A DNA stretch of 64,000 nucleotides from Phialocephala subalpina (GCA_900073065.1 FJOG01000011.1:383454-447453); one strand, 5' to 3'. Positions 11,493 to 25,525 are shown, counted from the first letter of the stretch. Notes: generated by a model from the letters alone, not told the origin. Program-made: numbers and translations.

Positions 11493-14400
11493 GTCGTGAT
11501 AACTTCATTAATTGATGGACATATTCTACCAGTCGGATATGCGTTTGTTTTTGCTCATGGAGGAAAGAATGATATCTTGAAGCGCAGTAAGATCTTACAA
11601 CATTCTCAGTCCGGATTCTGGACAGCCCGGATCCTCTAATATGAGACCTGCCAGCTTCCTTCCGAGCCTTCGCATCGAAGGTTGTCAAGATGCACGTGGC
11701 AATGCTCGCCTTCGCAAGAAATCGTCTCGTCTACCAATAAAGGGTGCTTTCATAATTTTATTCACGACGCTCGCAACGCAATCTGTAACAATTTCACAAC
11801 TTTGTGCATTCGTCTGAACTTCTTGTGTCAACCACTTGAGCTCACGAGAGAAAGGATTGATTATTGAAGGCGGAGTCGCAGGGCTTTGTGCTATGTGATG
11901 CTATCTTGATTCTATTTCCATCGTGGGCTGATGGTTCCTCCGGGCCCCGGATTTCCCCATCGCGAGTCCGAAATCCTCTGCCTACCCAACGATCGTGACT
12001 ACACATCATGAAATGGCTTTTTGCATAACAGCTGCAATAATTCAATAGCTTGACTTCGCGAAAACAGGAAATGGTGTGTTGTTGTTGAAGGTGGCGTATG
12101 CGTGCATGGATAGAGGGGTTGTCAAAATTCTCGGAGAATTGAAGCTTCAACCTCTCAGAAACAGTGCGACCCGAGAAATTTGTGGAGCCTGCTTTTTCAA
12201 ACGCAATCGCATTTGCATGCGTCAAAGGCTAATAAAGGAACAATGTTATTGGATTCAAAGCAATTCCCAGATGAACGGTAGAGACAATGTTGGTCGCCAC
12301 CTTGTTCTGATGCGGTTGAAGTTTCTGGTTATGCGAAGAGGGTTGTTTCGCTTACGAACACGGGCGCTTGTCCCCATTCGGTGAGATGACAGGGGCTTTC
12401 TTCTCTAAGATTTCTGTTCCTGAAAAGAGAATCAGGACTGAACACCTGAAACAGTTGATCTACCGTCCCATCTTCTGTAACATATCTTCTCCATCGCGTC
12501 AAGTTTTTGTTTTTGGCTTGCGATAAACAATCGGTCAAACCTGTACCTCGAAGCCGCCTGTTGATGATCTGAATAGCTCAGGTCTGGCTTCAAGGTTAGT
12601 AATCCATTTTGTGCCGTCGATACAGCCGAGTTCCGCCAGCATCAACATTTGCGCGCAAGCAAGAAACGCCGATTGCCTTGAGAAATCTTCACCGGCCTCG
12701 TATTGCCCCTGAACTACTGAGATAATACTTTGGTCACCGTGCGAAGATGTGAGCCTCGGTCACAACGAGGATAATGACGTTGCGCAAATACCTAATAGCC
12801 AGGCCCATGTATGTGCATTGGCTTCTATGAGCTTAATTGGGAATGGCACCCAATAAGTGCTCACACGGAGGTGGTCCGTGTATCCGTCGTAGGGTAGGGC
12901 GGCTCAAATACTCTTCGACCAACCTTAAATGGGCTTCGGAGCCAGATCTTGTTAGCGCCTTGTTGGAAAGCTAGAAAGATGTCGTCTTACCACCTTGAAA
13001 TGATACTTTGAACAGGATGGTTTCGTACTTTCTCGGATTTTCCACGCGTATCCGCCATATTGACTGTGAAAGCTCAAGCTTTCGCCCCACATGGCCTGGC
13101 CTCCAACCTGCCAGGGAAGCTGGCGGTAAGTCACTCTGTGAAAATGAATCGCCTTAACTCGTGAGGCCTGAACTCGTGAGGCCTGAACTCATCAGGAGAT
13201 ACTTAGTTCTGCAGGTTTCCGCGACTCCTTCAGGCCGGTACCTTGCACCTCTCCACCTGCCAGCAGCCTAAAGTCGGCTCCTTCGGGGTTCCTGACAAGG
13301 GTAGAAAGAACAAAGCTTGAGCCCCAGAATATGTGACCAAGAGCAACCGCATCAACTTCCAACGTGAATGATGAACAATCCAGAGAGTTTGTCTGACAGC
13401 AGCTTTTTCCGTAACCGTGGAATAACGGTATCTCCAGCGGCAAAGCCGCACTCAGAGGCTCCAAGAAATAGGGTTCGATAGTTCTCGATTTGAGTTTGAT
13501 CGCACATCTGGCACAGCAGCCGCGAGTTCTGACTGTGCAGCCTGTGCTGTACGCGATCATCTCGACTCTAGTCCGCCTCAACTTCACGGCAAGACACTAG
13601 CCTTGAGGAGACCCTGCTGCCGGTGAGCCTGTGAGCCCGCGAGAGGAGAGTCAAGGGGCCGACGCACCTCAGTAGCTCAGACGAAAAAGATGCACGACAG
13701 CATGCGTAGTCTGCTTTGACTCGCAATCATCGAGACGACGTAGGCTTCGAGAACGATGCGTTGTCGATGAGGTTGATACATGATACAAGTGTGGACGTCT
13801 CGTTTCGTCGGATAGAAAATCTCCAGCAGCCGCCGATCCGATCCGATCATTGACGCGCCTAAGGCATCCAGGCCTCAAGGCTTGTTGACAACTTTATTTG
13901 CGCCTCCAGACTCAAACTTCCTTCAACGTCACGTCGAAACACATCTGAAATCAGTCCTGAAGATCCCTGTCCCAGCACTCAACCTCTTTCGAGTTCCAGC
14001 TCTTTGGTCTGTACTCCTTGACATATGTCAATATGCCGCAATAGGTTGATCGCCGTCAGGATCACCTTGTCCGTGCCGAGCTTCTACTGGGGTCCATGCA
14101 TGGGACCGCTCGGCTTGCGATGCGACGGCTTGTGATCAAGGTGCAGGTTGAGAATCGTGCTTTGTTTCTTCAAGACGCACCAGTATGCTGTTTGCCCCAT
14201 GTCATCCATGGGGCTCTCGTATGATAGTGTCTGCCGTCCGTGGAATGGTCCGTCTCGTCTACCGACGAGGTATAGGAGAGTTTGAAGTTGTGCTCGCTTG
14301 CACCAAGTCTGTGCCAAATCGACGACCATCGGCTTTGGTATCCACACTCTTGGGCGCTTAACTCAGATATTAGCATCGATCCGCGGTTCTCATACACCCC

Positions 14401-14657
14401 ACAGAGCGGCAGGATGTACAGAGCCTCCCATTATCTGCCACTTTGCCCTTTTCAGGAAGGGATGCGAGCATCATTCCCCAATCTTCGTATTCACATTGAC
14501 AATTATCTTAAGATCCGCTTTAGCAAACTAAATTTGGGCCATCGGATGGATGGCGTCTGAAGTTGTTCTTCCGACGTTTGGTCTCCTGAACTGAACCCAA
14601 GCAATGTGTCACGGAACGGCTTCGTTGCTTAGCTTCGTGCATTTCATAGGGAGTTGG
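11493..14657. other. 3.2 kb intergenic region upstream of the PKS
   Basis: No frame shows a recognisable domain on either strand. The longest minus-strand frame (about 13192-13587, 131 codons, Cys/Arg-rich start) has no match I know and no splice-supported extension. It contains one short tandem repeat at 13156. The final part is the promoter side of the PKS. Confidence 0.5.
13156..13196. repeat. 15-bp tandem repeat, 2.7 copies
   Basis: AACTCGTGAGGCCTG occurs twice in direct succession (13156-13170 and 13171-13185), followed by a partial third copy AACTCATCAGG. It is non-coding. Confidence 0.85.
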
Positions 14658-14664
14658 TATATAT
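14658..14664 (+). promoter_or_regulatory. TATA-like element of the PKS gene
   Basis: TATATAT lies 135-141 bp upstream of the PKS start codon, within GTTGGTATATATCAGCTCC. It is followed by a pyrimidine-rich stretch that suits a transcription start region. Prediction from position only. Confidence 0.45.
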
Positions 14665-14798
14665 CAGCTCCTCCGATCACCTCGACCTCCAAACTCTGAT
14701 CTTTTCTAGCAACGTTCTAAATTCCTTCTTAATGATAGTCACTGCCCTTGGTTAATCTTCGCTCTTCATCCCGCGCGTGCAAGACACGTCACTTCAAC

Positions 14799-17700
14799 AT
14801 GGACGTTATACTATTCGGTGATCAGACGGTCGACCCGCAGCAATTCCTCGCAAAGATCTTGCGCCGGAAGGGTTTCCCACTCCTCTCTTCGTTCTTGGAG
14901 CAGGTGCACGTTGCACTCCAGGAGGAGATCTCTTCACTATCCGCTCCCCATCGTAGAGCATTGCCACCCTTCTCGAACATTGCAGAGCTTGTCGAGAGGT
15001 ATTATGCAGCGGAGAACCCCAACATAGCTCTAGAGAGCACCCTTACATGCCTGGCGCAGTTGACACACTTCATCGGGTACTTGAGGAAGTCAATCATATC
15101 TTCGTCTCTCAGCTAATTGGTTCGTAGATACTATGAGGAATACCCACTCGAATTCCCTCGTGTATCCACAACAGAGATCCTCGGAGTATGTACCGGACTC
15201 CTAGCAGCATCTGCTGTTGCCTCCAGTACATCTCTCTCCTCCCTCATACCCTTAGCTATCCAGACTATTCGTATCACCTTTCGCCTAGGATCGAGAGTGG
15301 CTACAGTTGCAGAGCAATTGGAGCCTCCGACCAATCGAACACAGACATGGTCTACGATTGTGCTCGGTATCAATGGTGAAGATGCAGGAGTTGCCATTTC
15401 AGAGTTCAACAAAGCCCATGTAAGTAAGCTTCATTGTATCTGAATACTTGACTAAATCAATTAGGGCTTGTCCGAATCAAAGGGACTGTACATCAGTGCT
15501 GTTGGCGCAATGTCGGTCACGATTAGTGGATCGCCGTCCATGCGAAGTTATCTACTAGAGACTTCACCTACCTTCAAGAGCTTGCAGCGCAGAGAAATTC
15601 CTATCAGAGGCCCATACCATGCGGATCACCTTTACAACCAAACAGATGCGTCAAGAATTATTGACAGCGACATGGAACGAATTTTGGAGCAATATTCGGT
15701 CGTACACCCGGTAATAGGGCTGTCGTTACCGAAATCTTCAAATTCGACCCTCGAGCTTTTCAAGCAATCCGTGATGGAAGTTCTTGCTCGCCAAGTTCAA
15801 TGGGACTCGCTCGTCAAAACTTGTGTGTCTGAGGTCCGGTCATCTGCTGTTAAAGGCGTGAGAGTGCTAGCAATGGGTCCGACAGCATTGTCTAACAGTC
15901 TCGTATCCGCCCTGAAAGTTGGAGGCGGCCTCACGATATCACTGGAAGACGGTGTTTCTTGGTTTGCTCAAAATCCGCTTCCTCGCGTCAATGGAGATCT
16001 CAAGAATGCTAAAATTGCCATCGTTGGCATGGCTGGGCGCTTCCCAAACGCTGCAGATCACGAGGCTTTCTGGAAATTGTTGGAACAGGGCCTTGATGTT
16101 CACCGAGAGGTCAGTCTACTGGTGCCAATTTTGAGACTGCGAAACTGACTTATTCAGGTGCCTCCTGATCGGTTCGACGCCAAGGCACACTTTGATCCCA
16201 CTGGAAAGGGCAAGAACAAGAGTCACACTCCATTTGGCTGCTTCATAGATCAGCCCGGGCTGTTCGATCCACGATTTTTCAATATGTCACCACGTGAGGC
16301 TACACAAACCGATCCGATGCAGCGATTGGCGCTCTCAACAGCATACGAAGCGATGGAAATGTCTGGTTTTGTGAGAGATCGTACTCCAACTACCATGGCT
16401 CACAGAATTGGGACCTACTACGGGCAGACCAGTGATGACTGGCGAGAAATCAATGCTGCTCAAGACATCGATACATACTTCGTAAGTTACCATATCCGCA
16501 TGACTGGGCAGTGCTAACCCGTATAAGATCACTGGTGGTGTTAGAGCCTTCGGTCCGGGTCGTATCAATTACCACTTTGGCTTCAGCGGTCCATCATTCA
16601 GCATCGATACTGCATGCTCGAGTAGTTTTGCTGCCATCCAATTAGCATGCACGTCACTCAGAGCAGGCGATTGCGATACCGTCTTCACTGGTGGCATGAA
16701 CGTAAGTGTCAATTTCTCGGAGAATTATTCCCTTTTTCGTGCTGTCTTAAGCGTGCATTACTCTATGTACTCTAGCTGTGCTTCAGACGCACTCCTAAGA
16801 CATGCAGCTGCACTCCTGAAATATTCTAAGAACAGTAGACTAACTCCGAGACCTTAGGTTTTGACAAATCCTGATATTTTCTCTGGTTTATCGAAGGTAG
16901 GCTGACCCTAACTACAAAGCTCCATTTGCTGATTTTCATAAAGGGTCAATTTTTGTCCAAGACCGGATCATGCAAGACTTACGATAATGGAGCTGATGGC
17001 TATTGCCGTGGTGATGGCGTTGTTACCCTGATCTTGAAGAGATTGGACGATGCTATTGCTGAAAAGGACCCCATCCTTGGTGTCATCGCCGGTACCGCCA
17101 CAAACCACAGCGCCGAGGCAGTTTCCATCACGCATCCACATGCTGGAGCACAGAAGTTCCTGTTCCAGAAGGTCATGGATGAGGCCCAAATCGATGTTCG
17201 CTCTGTGAATTACGTTGAGATGCATGGTACAGGCACTCAGGCAGGTGATGGCGTGGAAATGGACTCGGTCTCAACCATCTTTGCTCCTCCAGCGACCACG
17301 AAGAAGATGCGCCGCGCCGATCAGCCCTTGTTTGTTGGTTCCGTCAAGTCTAATATCGGTCACGGCGAGGCTGTCTCGGGAGCATGTGCGATGGTGAAGG
17401 TTCTACTCATGCTACAGAAGAACATGATTCCACCTCATTGCGGTATCAAGACGCAAATCAATCAGTCTTTTCCGAAGGATCTGAAAGAGCGCCAACTTCA
17501 GATGGCTTTCAAGCCAACACCTTTCCCACGGCCAGCAAACTCTCCACGATATGTCTTCATCAACAACTTCAGCGCCGCTGGTGGTAACACTGCTATTCTC
17601 CTCGAAGATGCACCAAGATCCGAGCCCTTGAAGGTTGATCCGCGATTAAGCCATGTCGTCGTGGTCACTGCAAAGTCCCTCTCTTCATTCAAGCAGAACG

Positions 17701-20700
17701 TGAAGAGGCTCTTATCATGGACCAAGAACCAGCCAGACTCCAGCTTGCCCAGCTTGGCCTACACCACAACTGCACGACGAGCACATTACCAATACCGTCT
17801 CGCATTCGAGGCTAAGGGCATGAGCCAAGTTCGTGATGTATTGGCCTCACATACCGATGCAGCCCGAACGCCAGTCTCGAGCAGCAAAATTCCTTCCGTT
17901 GGCTTCGCATTCACAGGCCAGGGATCACATTACATTGCCATGGGTAAGAAGCTATTCCACGATGTCGATCAATTCCGTCGCGATCTTGAGGACTACGATC
18001 AAATTGCCTGCAGCCACGGCTTCCCATCCTTCATTGGCCTCATCGACGGAACGATTGACGACCTCGCCAACGTTTCTCCCATCGTAACCCAGCTAGCAAT
18101 TACTTGCAGTGAGATTGCGCTGGCTCAACTCTGGAGATCATGGGGCATCGAGCCAATAGTCGTTATCGGCCACTCCTTGGGCGAGTATGCAGCACTTCAG
18201 GTTGCAGGCGTTCTTTCCGTTTTGGACACCATTCTTCTGGTTGGCAAGCGTGCTGAGCTTCTCGTCTCAAGGTGTGCAATGGGCACTCACGCAATGTTGG
18301 CAGTACGTGCGAGCTTCTCTGTTGTCGAGTCCCTAATCTCTCACATCAATGTCGAGCGAGCTTGTATCAATGCTCCAGAAGAGCTTGTGTTCTCCGGCAC
18401 GGTGGACTGCATCGAGCAACTCAAAGACCTCCTGACAGCAGAGGGCTTCAAGGCAACAAAGCTCAATGTTCCATACGCCTTCCACTCCGCACAAGTGGAG
18501 CCAATTCTCGAGGACTTCAAGACCTATGCCGAGTCAATTGTCTTCCACCCCCCGAGAATCCCCGTCATTTCAGCATTCTTGGGTAACGTCGTCGCCCAAT
18601 CAGATGTCTTTGGCCCCGAGTATCTTTCTCGGCATTGCCGCGAGAGTGTTAACTTCCTTGGCGGTATGACTTCTGCCCTCGAGAACGGGGCGATTGATGA
18701 GCGGACTGTGTGGGTGGAGGTTGGCCCTCATCCTGTCTGTTCAAACATGATCAAGGGCATCATGGGTAAGGACACTACTGCTGTCCCAGCTCTCAACCGC
18801 AATGACGACCCTTGGAAGACCGTTTCCACCAGCTTGTCTGCCTTGTTCAACATCGGCGTCGGTATCAATTGGTCCGAGTATCACCATGCTTTCAGCAAGA
18901 CCCACGAAGTCCTCTCTCTTCCATCATATGCCTATGATGACAAGAATTACTGGATCGACTACAGGGGAAACTGGACCTTGACCAAGGGCGATGTCATTCA
19001 ACAGGTAGAACCTGCGAAACCCAGCTTCTCTACCACTTCGATCCAACAAATCGTTTCAGAGGACATCACTGCGGATTCTGCAATAGTCATTGGACAGTCA
19101 GATTTTGCCGATCCGTTGTTACGCCAAGTCATCGAAGGTCATTTGGTCAATGGAGCAGGTCTTTGCCCATCCACACTCTACGCTGACATGGCAATGACAC
19201 TTTGTGACTATGCCTGGCGAGCTGGTAGACCGACTGGTGGCAAGCCACACTTCAACATCATGAACATGGAGAACACCAAACCTTTGGTCTTCAATGTCGA
19301 CAAGAATAACCCACATCAGATCATTCAGATTGAGGCCAAGCTTGACTTCAATACTGGGCGTGGTACCATGAATTATCGAAGTGTGTTGGCAGACGGAAAG
19401 CTCGTTGACCAATCCAAGTGCGACATCACTTACGAAGACCCTGCTGCATGGACCAAAGAATGGGAGAAAAACAAGTTCCTCGTCCAGAGCAGAATCGACA
19501 CACTCAAAGCTGGTGGCAAGGGCATTCACACTCTTCAGCGAGGTCTTGCTTACAAGCTTTTCTCGGCTCTTGTTACATACGACGACAAATTCAGAGGTAT
19601 GGAGGAGGTTATCTTGCACAGCGATGGACTCGAAGCTACGTCTCTTGTGAAGTTCCAAGCTGGTCCCAAGGACGGCAACTTTTACATGAGCCCGTACTTC
19701 ATCGACAGTGTTTGCCACATTACCGGATTCATCATGAACGCCAATGACGCTGTGGATTCCAAGAAGCAAGTCTATATTTCACATGGCTGGGAAACCCTCC
19801 GATTTGCCAAGAGCCTTGAGACAGACAAGACTTACAGATCATGGTGCAGAATGCAGCCTGTTCCAGGTGGCGGCAAGATGGTTGCTGGTGATGTCTATGT
19901 CTTTGATGGAGATGAGGTCGTTGGTGTCGCTGGAGGTGTTAAGTTCCAGTGTGTTCCGAAGATGCTCTTGGAGACACTTCTGTCGCCATCCAAGTCGAAC
20001 GCTACACCATCTCGACCATCACCTTCGTCGACATCAACTGCCCAGATCAAGCAACAAACTATGTCTCAAGTCTCATCCAGAGCCAGTGTTCCGAAGCCTG
20101 CTGCAAGCAAGACTACCCTAGTTGGTGCCAAGGTCAGCAAGATGAACAAGCAAACCGCCAAGATTGACATTCCTGTGACGAGCAACTTGATAGCACAAGC
20201 TCTGAAGATCATCGCTTGCGAAGTTGGCTGCGAGATGTCTGAACTCGTCGACCCTATCGCACTTTCCGATCTGGGAGTCGACTCATTGATGTCTCTCAGC
20301 ATCGCTGGCAGATTCAGAGAAGAGCTCGAGCTTGACTTTGCAAGCACAGTATTCAACGACCTACCCACCATCGCGGATCTCAAATCACATCTCCGACAGT
20401 TCGAGACAGTTTCTGACACTCCAGCTAGCATGTCAGGAATGTCAACGCCGGACATGTTGGTCAGTGACCACAGCGACTCAGATTTCTCCGATTTTTCTGA
20501 CACCGAGACTCCTATGGATGAGCCATTGAGCAAGGATTTCGGCAGGACAACTGAGGATGCCGAACTTGTTCACATCATCCGCTCCACCATTGCTGAAGAG
20601 ATGGGTGTTGATCTGGATGAAATTTCAGATAACACCGACCTCGCTACCATGGGTATGGACTCCTTGATGAGCCTGAGCATCCTTGGCGCTCTTCGAGAGA

Positions 20701-21761
20701 AGACTGGTCTCAATATGCAATCAGACCTGCTGGTCAATAATACTTCCATCGACCAGATCGAGCTCTCACTCGGCCTTCGCACCATCAAAGCCAAAGCTTC
20801 GCACAAGAGTGTCTCTACTGTGACCATTACGCCTCCAAGGAGCACACCAGCGACCAAGCAATCCACCAAATCCTCCACTGACATCAACCTATCCTCATAC
20901 CCACCTGCAACATCCATTCTTCTCCAAGGCAACCCCAGGACTGCGACTACCACCCTCTTCCTCCTCCCAGATGGTTCCGGTAGCGCAACATCCTACGCAC
21001 CCATCCCCGACATCTCCTCCAAGAATCTCGTCGTCTTCGGCCTCAACTGTCCCTTTATGAAGACACCCGAAGACTTCACCATCGGCGTCGCCGGCGTCTG
21101 CCAAATCTACATGGCAGAAATTAAGCGTCGCCAACCAACTGGTCCATACATCCTCGGAGGATGGAGTGCAGGCGGCGTACTGGCCTACGAAATGACCCGT
21201 CAGTTCATCGCCAGAGGAGAGAAGGTTGAACGATTACTCCTCATCGACTCTCCCTGCCCTGTCAAGCTTGAAGCACTCCCATCATCCTTCCACCGTTTCT
21301 GTGATCAGATCGGTCTCCTTGGAAAACCTGGTGCGAAGATCCCAACTTGGTTGCTACCGCATTTCGCGTCTGCGGTGAGGGAGTTAACGAATTATTCAGG
21401 CTCACTTGGTGAGGCGGATAATATTGATGTCTCGAAGATGCCAAAGACAACTGCAATCTGGGCGAGAGATGGGATTGTACATAAGGAGACTGATCCGAAG
21501 CCAGAGTGGGATCCTGCTGTGAAGATGCCGAACAGTATGCATTGGTTGACGCACAACCGGTCAGATTTGGGAAGCAATGGGTGGGAGAAGTTGGTTGGTG
21601 GAAAGAATATCAAGTGCATGAGCACAAGTGGGAATCATTTCACGATGATGAGACAGCCTATCGTAAGTTGCCTTCACTCCTTTCTGAATTTCAATCTTGC
21701 TAACAAACAATCGCAGACTGCTGAACTGGCTGCATTGATGAAGGACGCGTTGGAGTTGTAG
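14799..21761 (+). CDS. Non-reducing polyketide synthase (SAT-KS-AT-PT-ACP-ACP-TE), naphthopyrone/T4HN synthase type
   Basis: 2171 aa from 8 exons: join(14799..15076, 15128..15419, 15465..16109, 16158..16481, 16528..16701, 16858..16896, 16944..21662, 21717..21761). Domains in order: SAT with GVCTG Cys114 and GPYHADH His242; KS with DTACSSS Cys543, EMHGTGT His678 and SNIGHGEA His724; AT with GHSLGE Ser995; PT with [11 protein letters not shown]is1317 and YFIDSVCH Asp1505; two ACPs with phosphopantetheine serines Ser1698 and Ser1824 (both in a DSLMSLSI context); TE with GWSAGG Ser1992 and GNHF His2149. All key residues are present. Two ACPs plus the [15 protein letters not shown] and [14 protein letters not shown] motifs are typical of DHN-melanin PKSs, so the likely product is tetrahydroxynaphthalene or a heptaketide precursor. 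The last intron (54 bp) is in frame and stop-free. The SDR and Zn2Cys6 genes downstream on the same strand fit one pathway. Confidence 0.95.
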
Positions 21762-24470
21762 ATTGTAAGATTATGATTCGGGCGACGAGTGATGACTTTC
21801 ATTTCTTCTATTATATTACAGGATATATGATTTGAGATTGCATGGTAGATTGTAACTTGACGTTAACTCCTTGGGTATGGGTACTGGTTTCTTAACACAC
21901 TCTCATTATAATGTATCAATTATCCTTAGACTCGGTCTATAGAAGGGACAACGGGACAGCTAGATGATATGTAGAAAAATATATATCTTTTGATCAGATC
22001 AACTTCCAAACAACGTGTGACCATGAATTTAACTTCAGAGAAATATAGGTCAGTATTATTCTGGCATCATTCTGCACATCCACCTTTGTTTCGACATTTG
22101 GTTGACAGTCATTGACCAGACGCGTGATACCTCTTTCTCATTGTCTGCGACAAAACCTCAAGGTTCGCAAATGGAACTCCAGAGAAGTCTCACATTCTCA
22201 CTCACGATACAAACCGAGCCTCAGATCTCAACACTGCCCTCATCTTGTCCACAACACTCAGAATCCTCACCAGCGGACGTCCGTCAGATCACGTGCCTCA
22301 CCACCTTCCTCCTTCCCAACCCATCTTCCTCCTCGCTCTTCCATCTCAACCCCGCATAAATCCACAAATCCACAAACTCCTTCAATCCAACACCTCATCT
22401 CCGTTCCTTACATCATACCCGACATCAGGAATACGAACGGACTGCGATCTGCATTGCGGCTCAATGCAATCGAAGTAAGCTTAATCTGCACTGCAGGTGA
22501 GATACTAAGATAGATGAATCTATATTAAGGTGTAGTGGAGCGAAGTGGAACATGAGCACCAGGAGGTGGAAACAGAAGCCAGTATTCTCGGCTATGCGGC
22601 TTGCAGTCTTACTACTGGTGAGGGGAGAATGAGGTAAGGTGAGGTGATGGATGGTTGAGGAAGTGGACTCGGGGAGGGAGGGTCCGGAGTCCGATGATTA
22701 GGGCTTTGATTGAAGTAAAGCCGAAGAAGCGAAAGGCGAGGGACTGGAGTTAAGGAGAATAGGCGCGAGGAGAGGAAGCGCAAGCCGAGGTTTGTTGTGT
22801 CTGATATGACTCTGGCCGTTGGTTATTTTTGGCAGGGGTTTGACCATTTGAGGAAGAGAAGAAAGAAGAAAAGAAGGCACCTTGATGGATAGATAGATGG
22901 GATGAAATGAAACCATCTGGAGGAATGAAATGAAACATAAACGGGTGGTTCGCAATCAAGCAAGATGCTTGTCCTTGCGAGATCGATCGCCATCAACGAT
23001 TAACTGACGACTTCTTATTACAGATATGCAGGGCATTTCAGTGTTCAGTGCATGAAATTTCTCGTCTCTTGGGTGTAAGTGAAGAATCTTGAGGTGAAGT
23101 ATAATGAGAACAAAATCTTATTAGAGTCATGAGACGAAAGCCATGTCATTTTGCCGTTATGCTGCGAAGGTTTTCTATTTGTGGTTGACATGAGTTGACT
23201 TTTGATGCGAGACTTCTCAAGAACTCCCGTCTTCACATGTTGTTATCTTCGACGTCATCCTCATGTGTGACATACATCTCGTTTCAAACAGAAGTACATC
23301 TACAAATGAGATCGAGGGTTCTTGGCTGTGAGAACAACTTTTGGTGCGTGCCGATCTTCTCAAGGATGCTGCAATCTGCACCGCCACACCAAAACCAAGA
23401 CCGTGGTTCCGAGACATCCACCAGCAAGCATCATGTCGCTGCCATCTTCCCGAAAGTATATCGCCAATAAACTCAAAAACTCTCTTGCGAGCTTCCAAAA
23501 ATCCTCTTAACAGCCTGTAACGTGATCTCCAATTCCAAGTCAGATTGTGAGAGTGAAAGTGGTCGTGTTCGGGGTCACTTGGGGGAGTCCGGACGGATAT
23601 ATATCAAGCGAGGCATTGTATGTCCAGTGCGGAGGATCTCCCGCAACATTAAATTGTCGGTAGTCTAGAATAGCAAGGCTTTCCCCTGAACTAAGCTTCT
23701 AAGATTTCCGTTTGGCAGGCAGAAAGCACAATTTTAGATTTTGAGTCGAGCTGTCCGGTAGGAAGTGTGGCGGCTTCTAGAAGTGAATTTGATGAAGTCG
23801 CATCAATGAGAATAACTCGCTCGTGTTTTGAGATCAGAGAGGCGTTGAAAGTCTGCCAATAAGAGACTTTTGCGACGGAATGACGAACATCCTTTCCTCC
23901 CCGCTCGCAAGGCTGAAGATATAAATTCCCGTTGGAGATGTTTTAGCGTGCAGACAGTCCGGTCCGCAGAATACGAGGGTTCTCCGCCCCTGAGTGGGCA
24001 CTGTGGCCCATGTACGACGGCGCGATGCGAGAGCACTGGCCACTGCCCCACCCCGATCTTCTTGATGCGACGCTGGGGACCTCATCAGGTCAATGTTATC
24101 ACAGCATACCGAATAACTCATTGAACGAGAAAGAAGTGAAACGGTTGATGTTCGCTCGAGTCGTTGTCCTAGACTAGACATGTCAATTTTCCCCAGCTCC
24201 GAAACGAGTGAGGGTGCTTTGCGTAGAGGAGCAATCTCTCGTGTATCGATGTTGGGGGAATTTTAGCCTTGCGACCTGGTTCGGCACATCATCCGGACTT
24301 TTATACGGACGGAGTAGGAAATGTTGAGTACTGAGGATTGCGGTCCAGGACGCAGCTTCAGTTTGAGTGTCGGAGCACGCCCGCACTTCTGTGACAGGAA
24401 GTGGAAGAAGGGAAGATCCTGCGAGCACAAGGGAGACATCCATGGGTAGTCAGTGAGCTGGGACTTCCGA
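21762..24470. other. 2.7 kb intergenic region between PKS and reductase
   Basis: No supportable gene. The first 300 bp are AT-rich (PKS 3' flank). Pyrimidine/purine strand-biased stretches occur at 22240-22400 and 22620-22900. Short frames on both strands lack domains and splice-supported extension. Confidence 0.5.
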
Positions 24471-24477
24471 TATAAAA
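24471..24477 (+). promoter_or_regulatory. TATA box of the reductase gene
   Basis: TATAAAA, 113-119 bp upstream of the SDR start codon, followed by a CT-rich leader (CATTTCCATCCTCACTCAC) typical of fungal 5' UTRs. Confidence 0.6.
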
Positions 24478-24589
24478 CTTCTGGTGTCCTCACTGACTCT
24501 CATCTCATCATTTCCATCCTCACTCACAATCTCATCATCACACCGGTCCACACCACACACCCTTTCAAGCCATTATCTTCTATTCCAAA

Positions 24590-25525
24590 ATGGGTTCCAT
24601 CGCTGTTGACATGAAGAAGCCAAGGGGCTACCAAGGTGGTCCTCTTGATGGAAAGGTCGCTTTGGTCACGGGGTCTGGCCGAGGTATCGGAAGGGGTATC
24701 GCGCTGGAACTTGGAGAAAGGGGAGCCTCAGTTGTGGTCAACTACAACAACAACTCGAAGGGTGCTGACGAGCTTGTTGCTGAGATCGAGGCTGCTGGTA
24801 GCAAGGCATTCGCCGTCAAGGCTGATGTCACCAAAGTGAAGGAGGTGCAGCGTCTATTCCAGGAGGCGGTTGACCATTTCGGACGCCTCGACATCGTCAT
24901 GTCTAACTCTGGTACCGAGATCTTCAAGGCTGAGGATCAAATCACAGAGGAGGACTTTGACAAGGTCTTCAACCTCAACACCAAGGCTCAATTTTTCGTT
25001 GCCCAACAAGCATACAAGCACCTTCAACACGGCGGAAGAATTATTTTGATGTCGTCAGTCGCTGCAACAATGTCAGGCGTCCCCAACCACGCTCTGTATG
25101 CCGGAAGCAAAGCCGCAGTCGAAGGTTTCGTGCGAAGCTTTGCAACAGACTGCGGCCACAAGGGCATCACGGTCAATGGCATTGCCCCAGGTGGAGTCAA
25201 GACCGATATGTATGAGCAGTAAGTTCACCGATCCGTCCATCAATCATCTGAGATTGACTTTGGCTCTAGAAACGCGTGGCATTACGCTCCCGGTGCTACT
25301 CCATCCTGGCCAGTTGAGGCTATCGATCAGGGATTGGCAAACCTCTGCCCTCTGAAGAGAGTTGCAGTTCCCAAGGATATTGCAAATGTTGTTGCTTTCT
25401 TGGCAAGCAAGGATAGTGAATGGGTCAATGGTATGTTCCGTTCCATTGCGATATGCCGGATGACGGGATAGCTGATTTTCTCGATAGGCCAGGTTCTCAA
25501 GCTCAGTGGAGGTTCCATTGCATAG
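24590..25525 (+). CDS. Short-chain dehydrogenase/reductase, polyhydroxynaphthalene/versicolorin reductase family
   Basis: 275 aa from join(24590..25218, 25270..25430, 25488..25525); introns of 51 and 57 bp have GTAAGT/GTATGT donors and TAG acceptors. A classical NADPH-dependent SDR: TGSGRGIG at residues 27-34, SNSG at 105-108 in the NNAG position, the catalytic serine about 156, and YAGSK with Tyr170 and Lys174. IAPGGVKTDMYEQ and WHYAPGA are shared with tri/tetrahydroxynaphthalene reductases and versicolorin-type ketoreductases. The length is normal for the family and the C-terminus (VLKLSGGSIA) is intact. Next to a melanin-type PKS, the likely job is reduction of T4HN to scytalone or T3HN to vermelone. 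The family cannot separate the two substrates by sequence alone. Confidence 0.93.

Noticed and set aside
19119..19769. 216-codon minus-strand frame inside the PKS
   Set aside because: Antisense shadow of the PT domain coding region.
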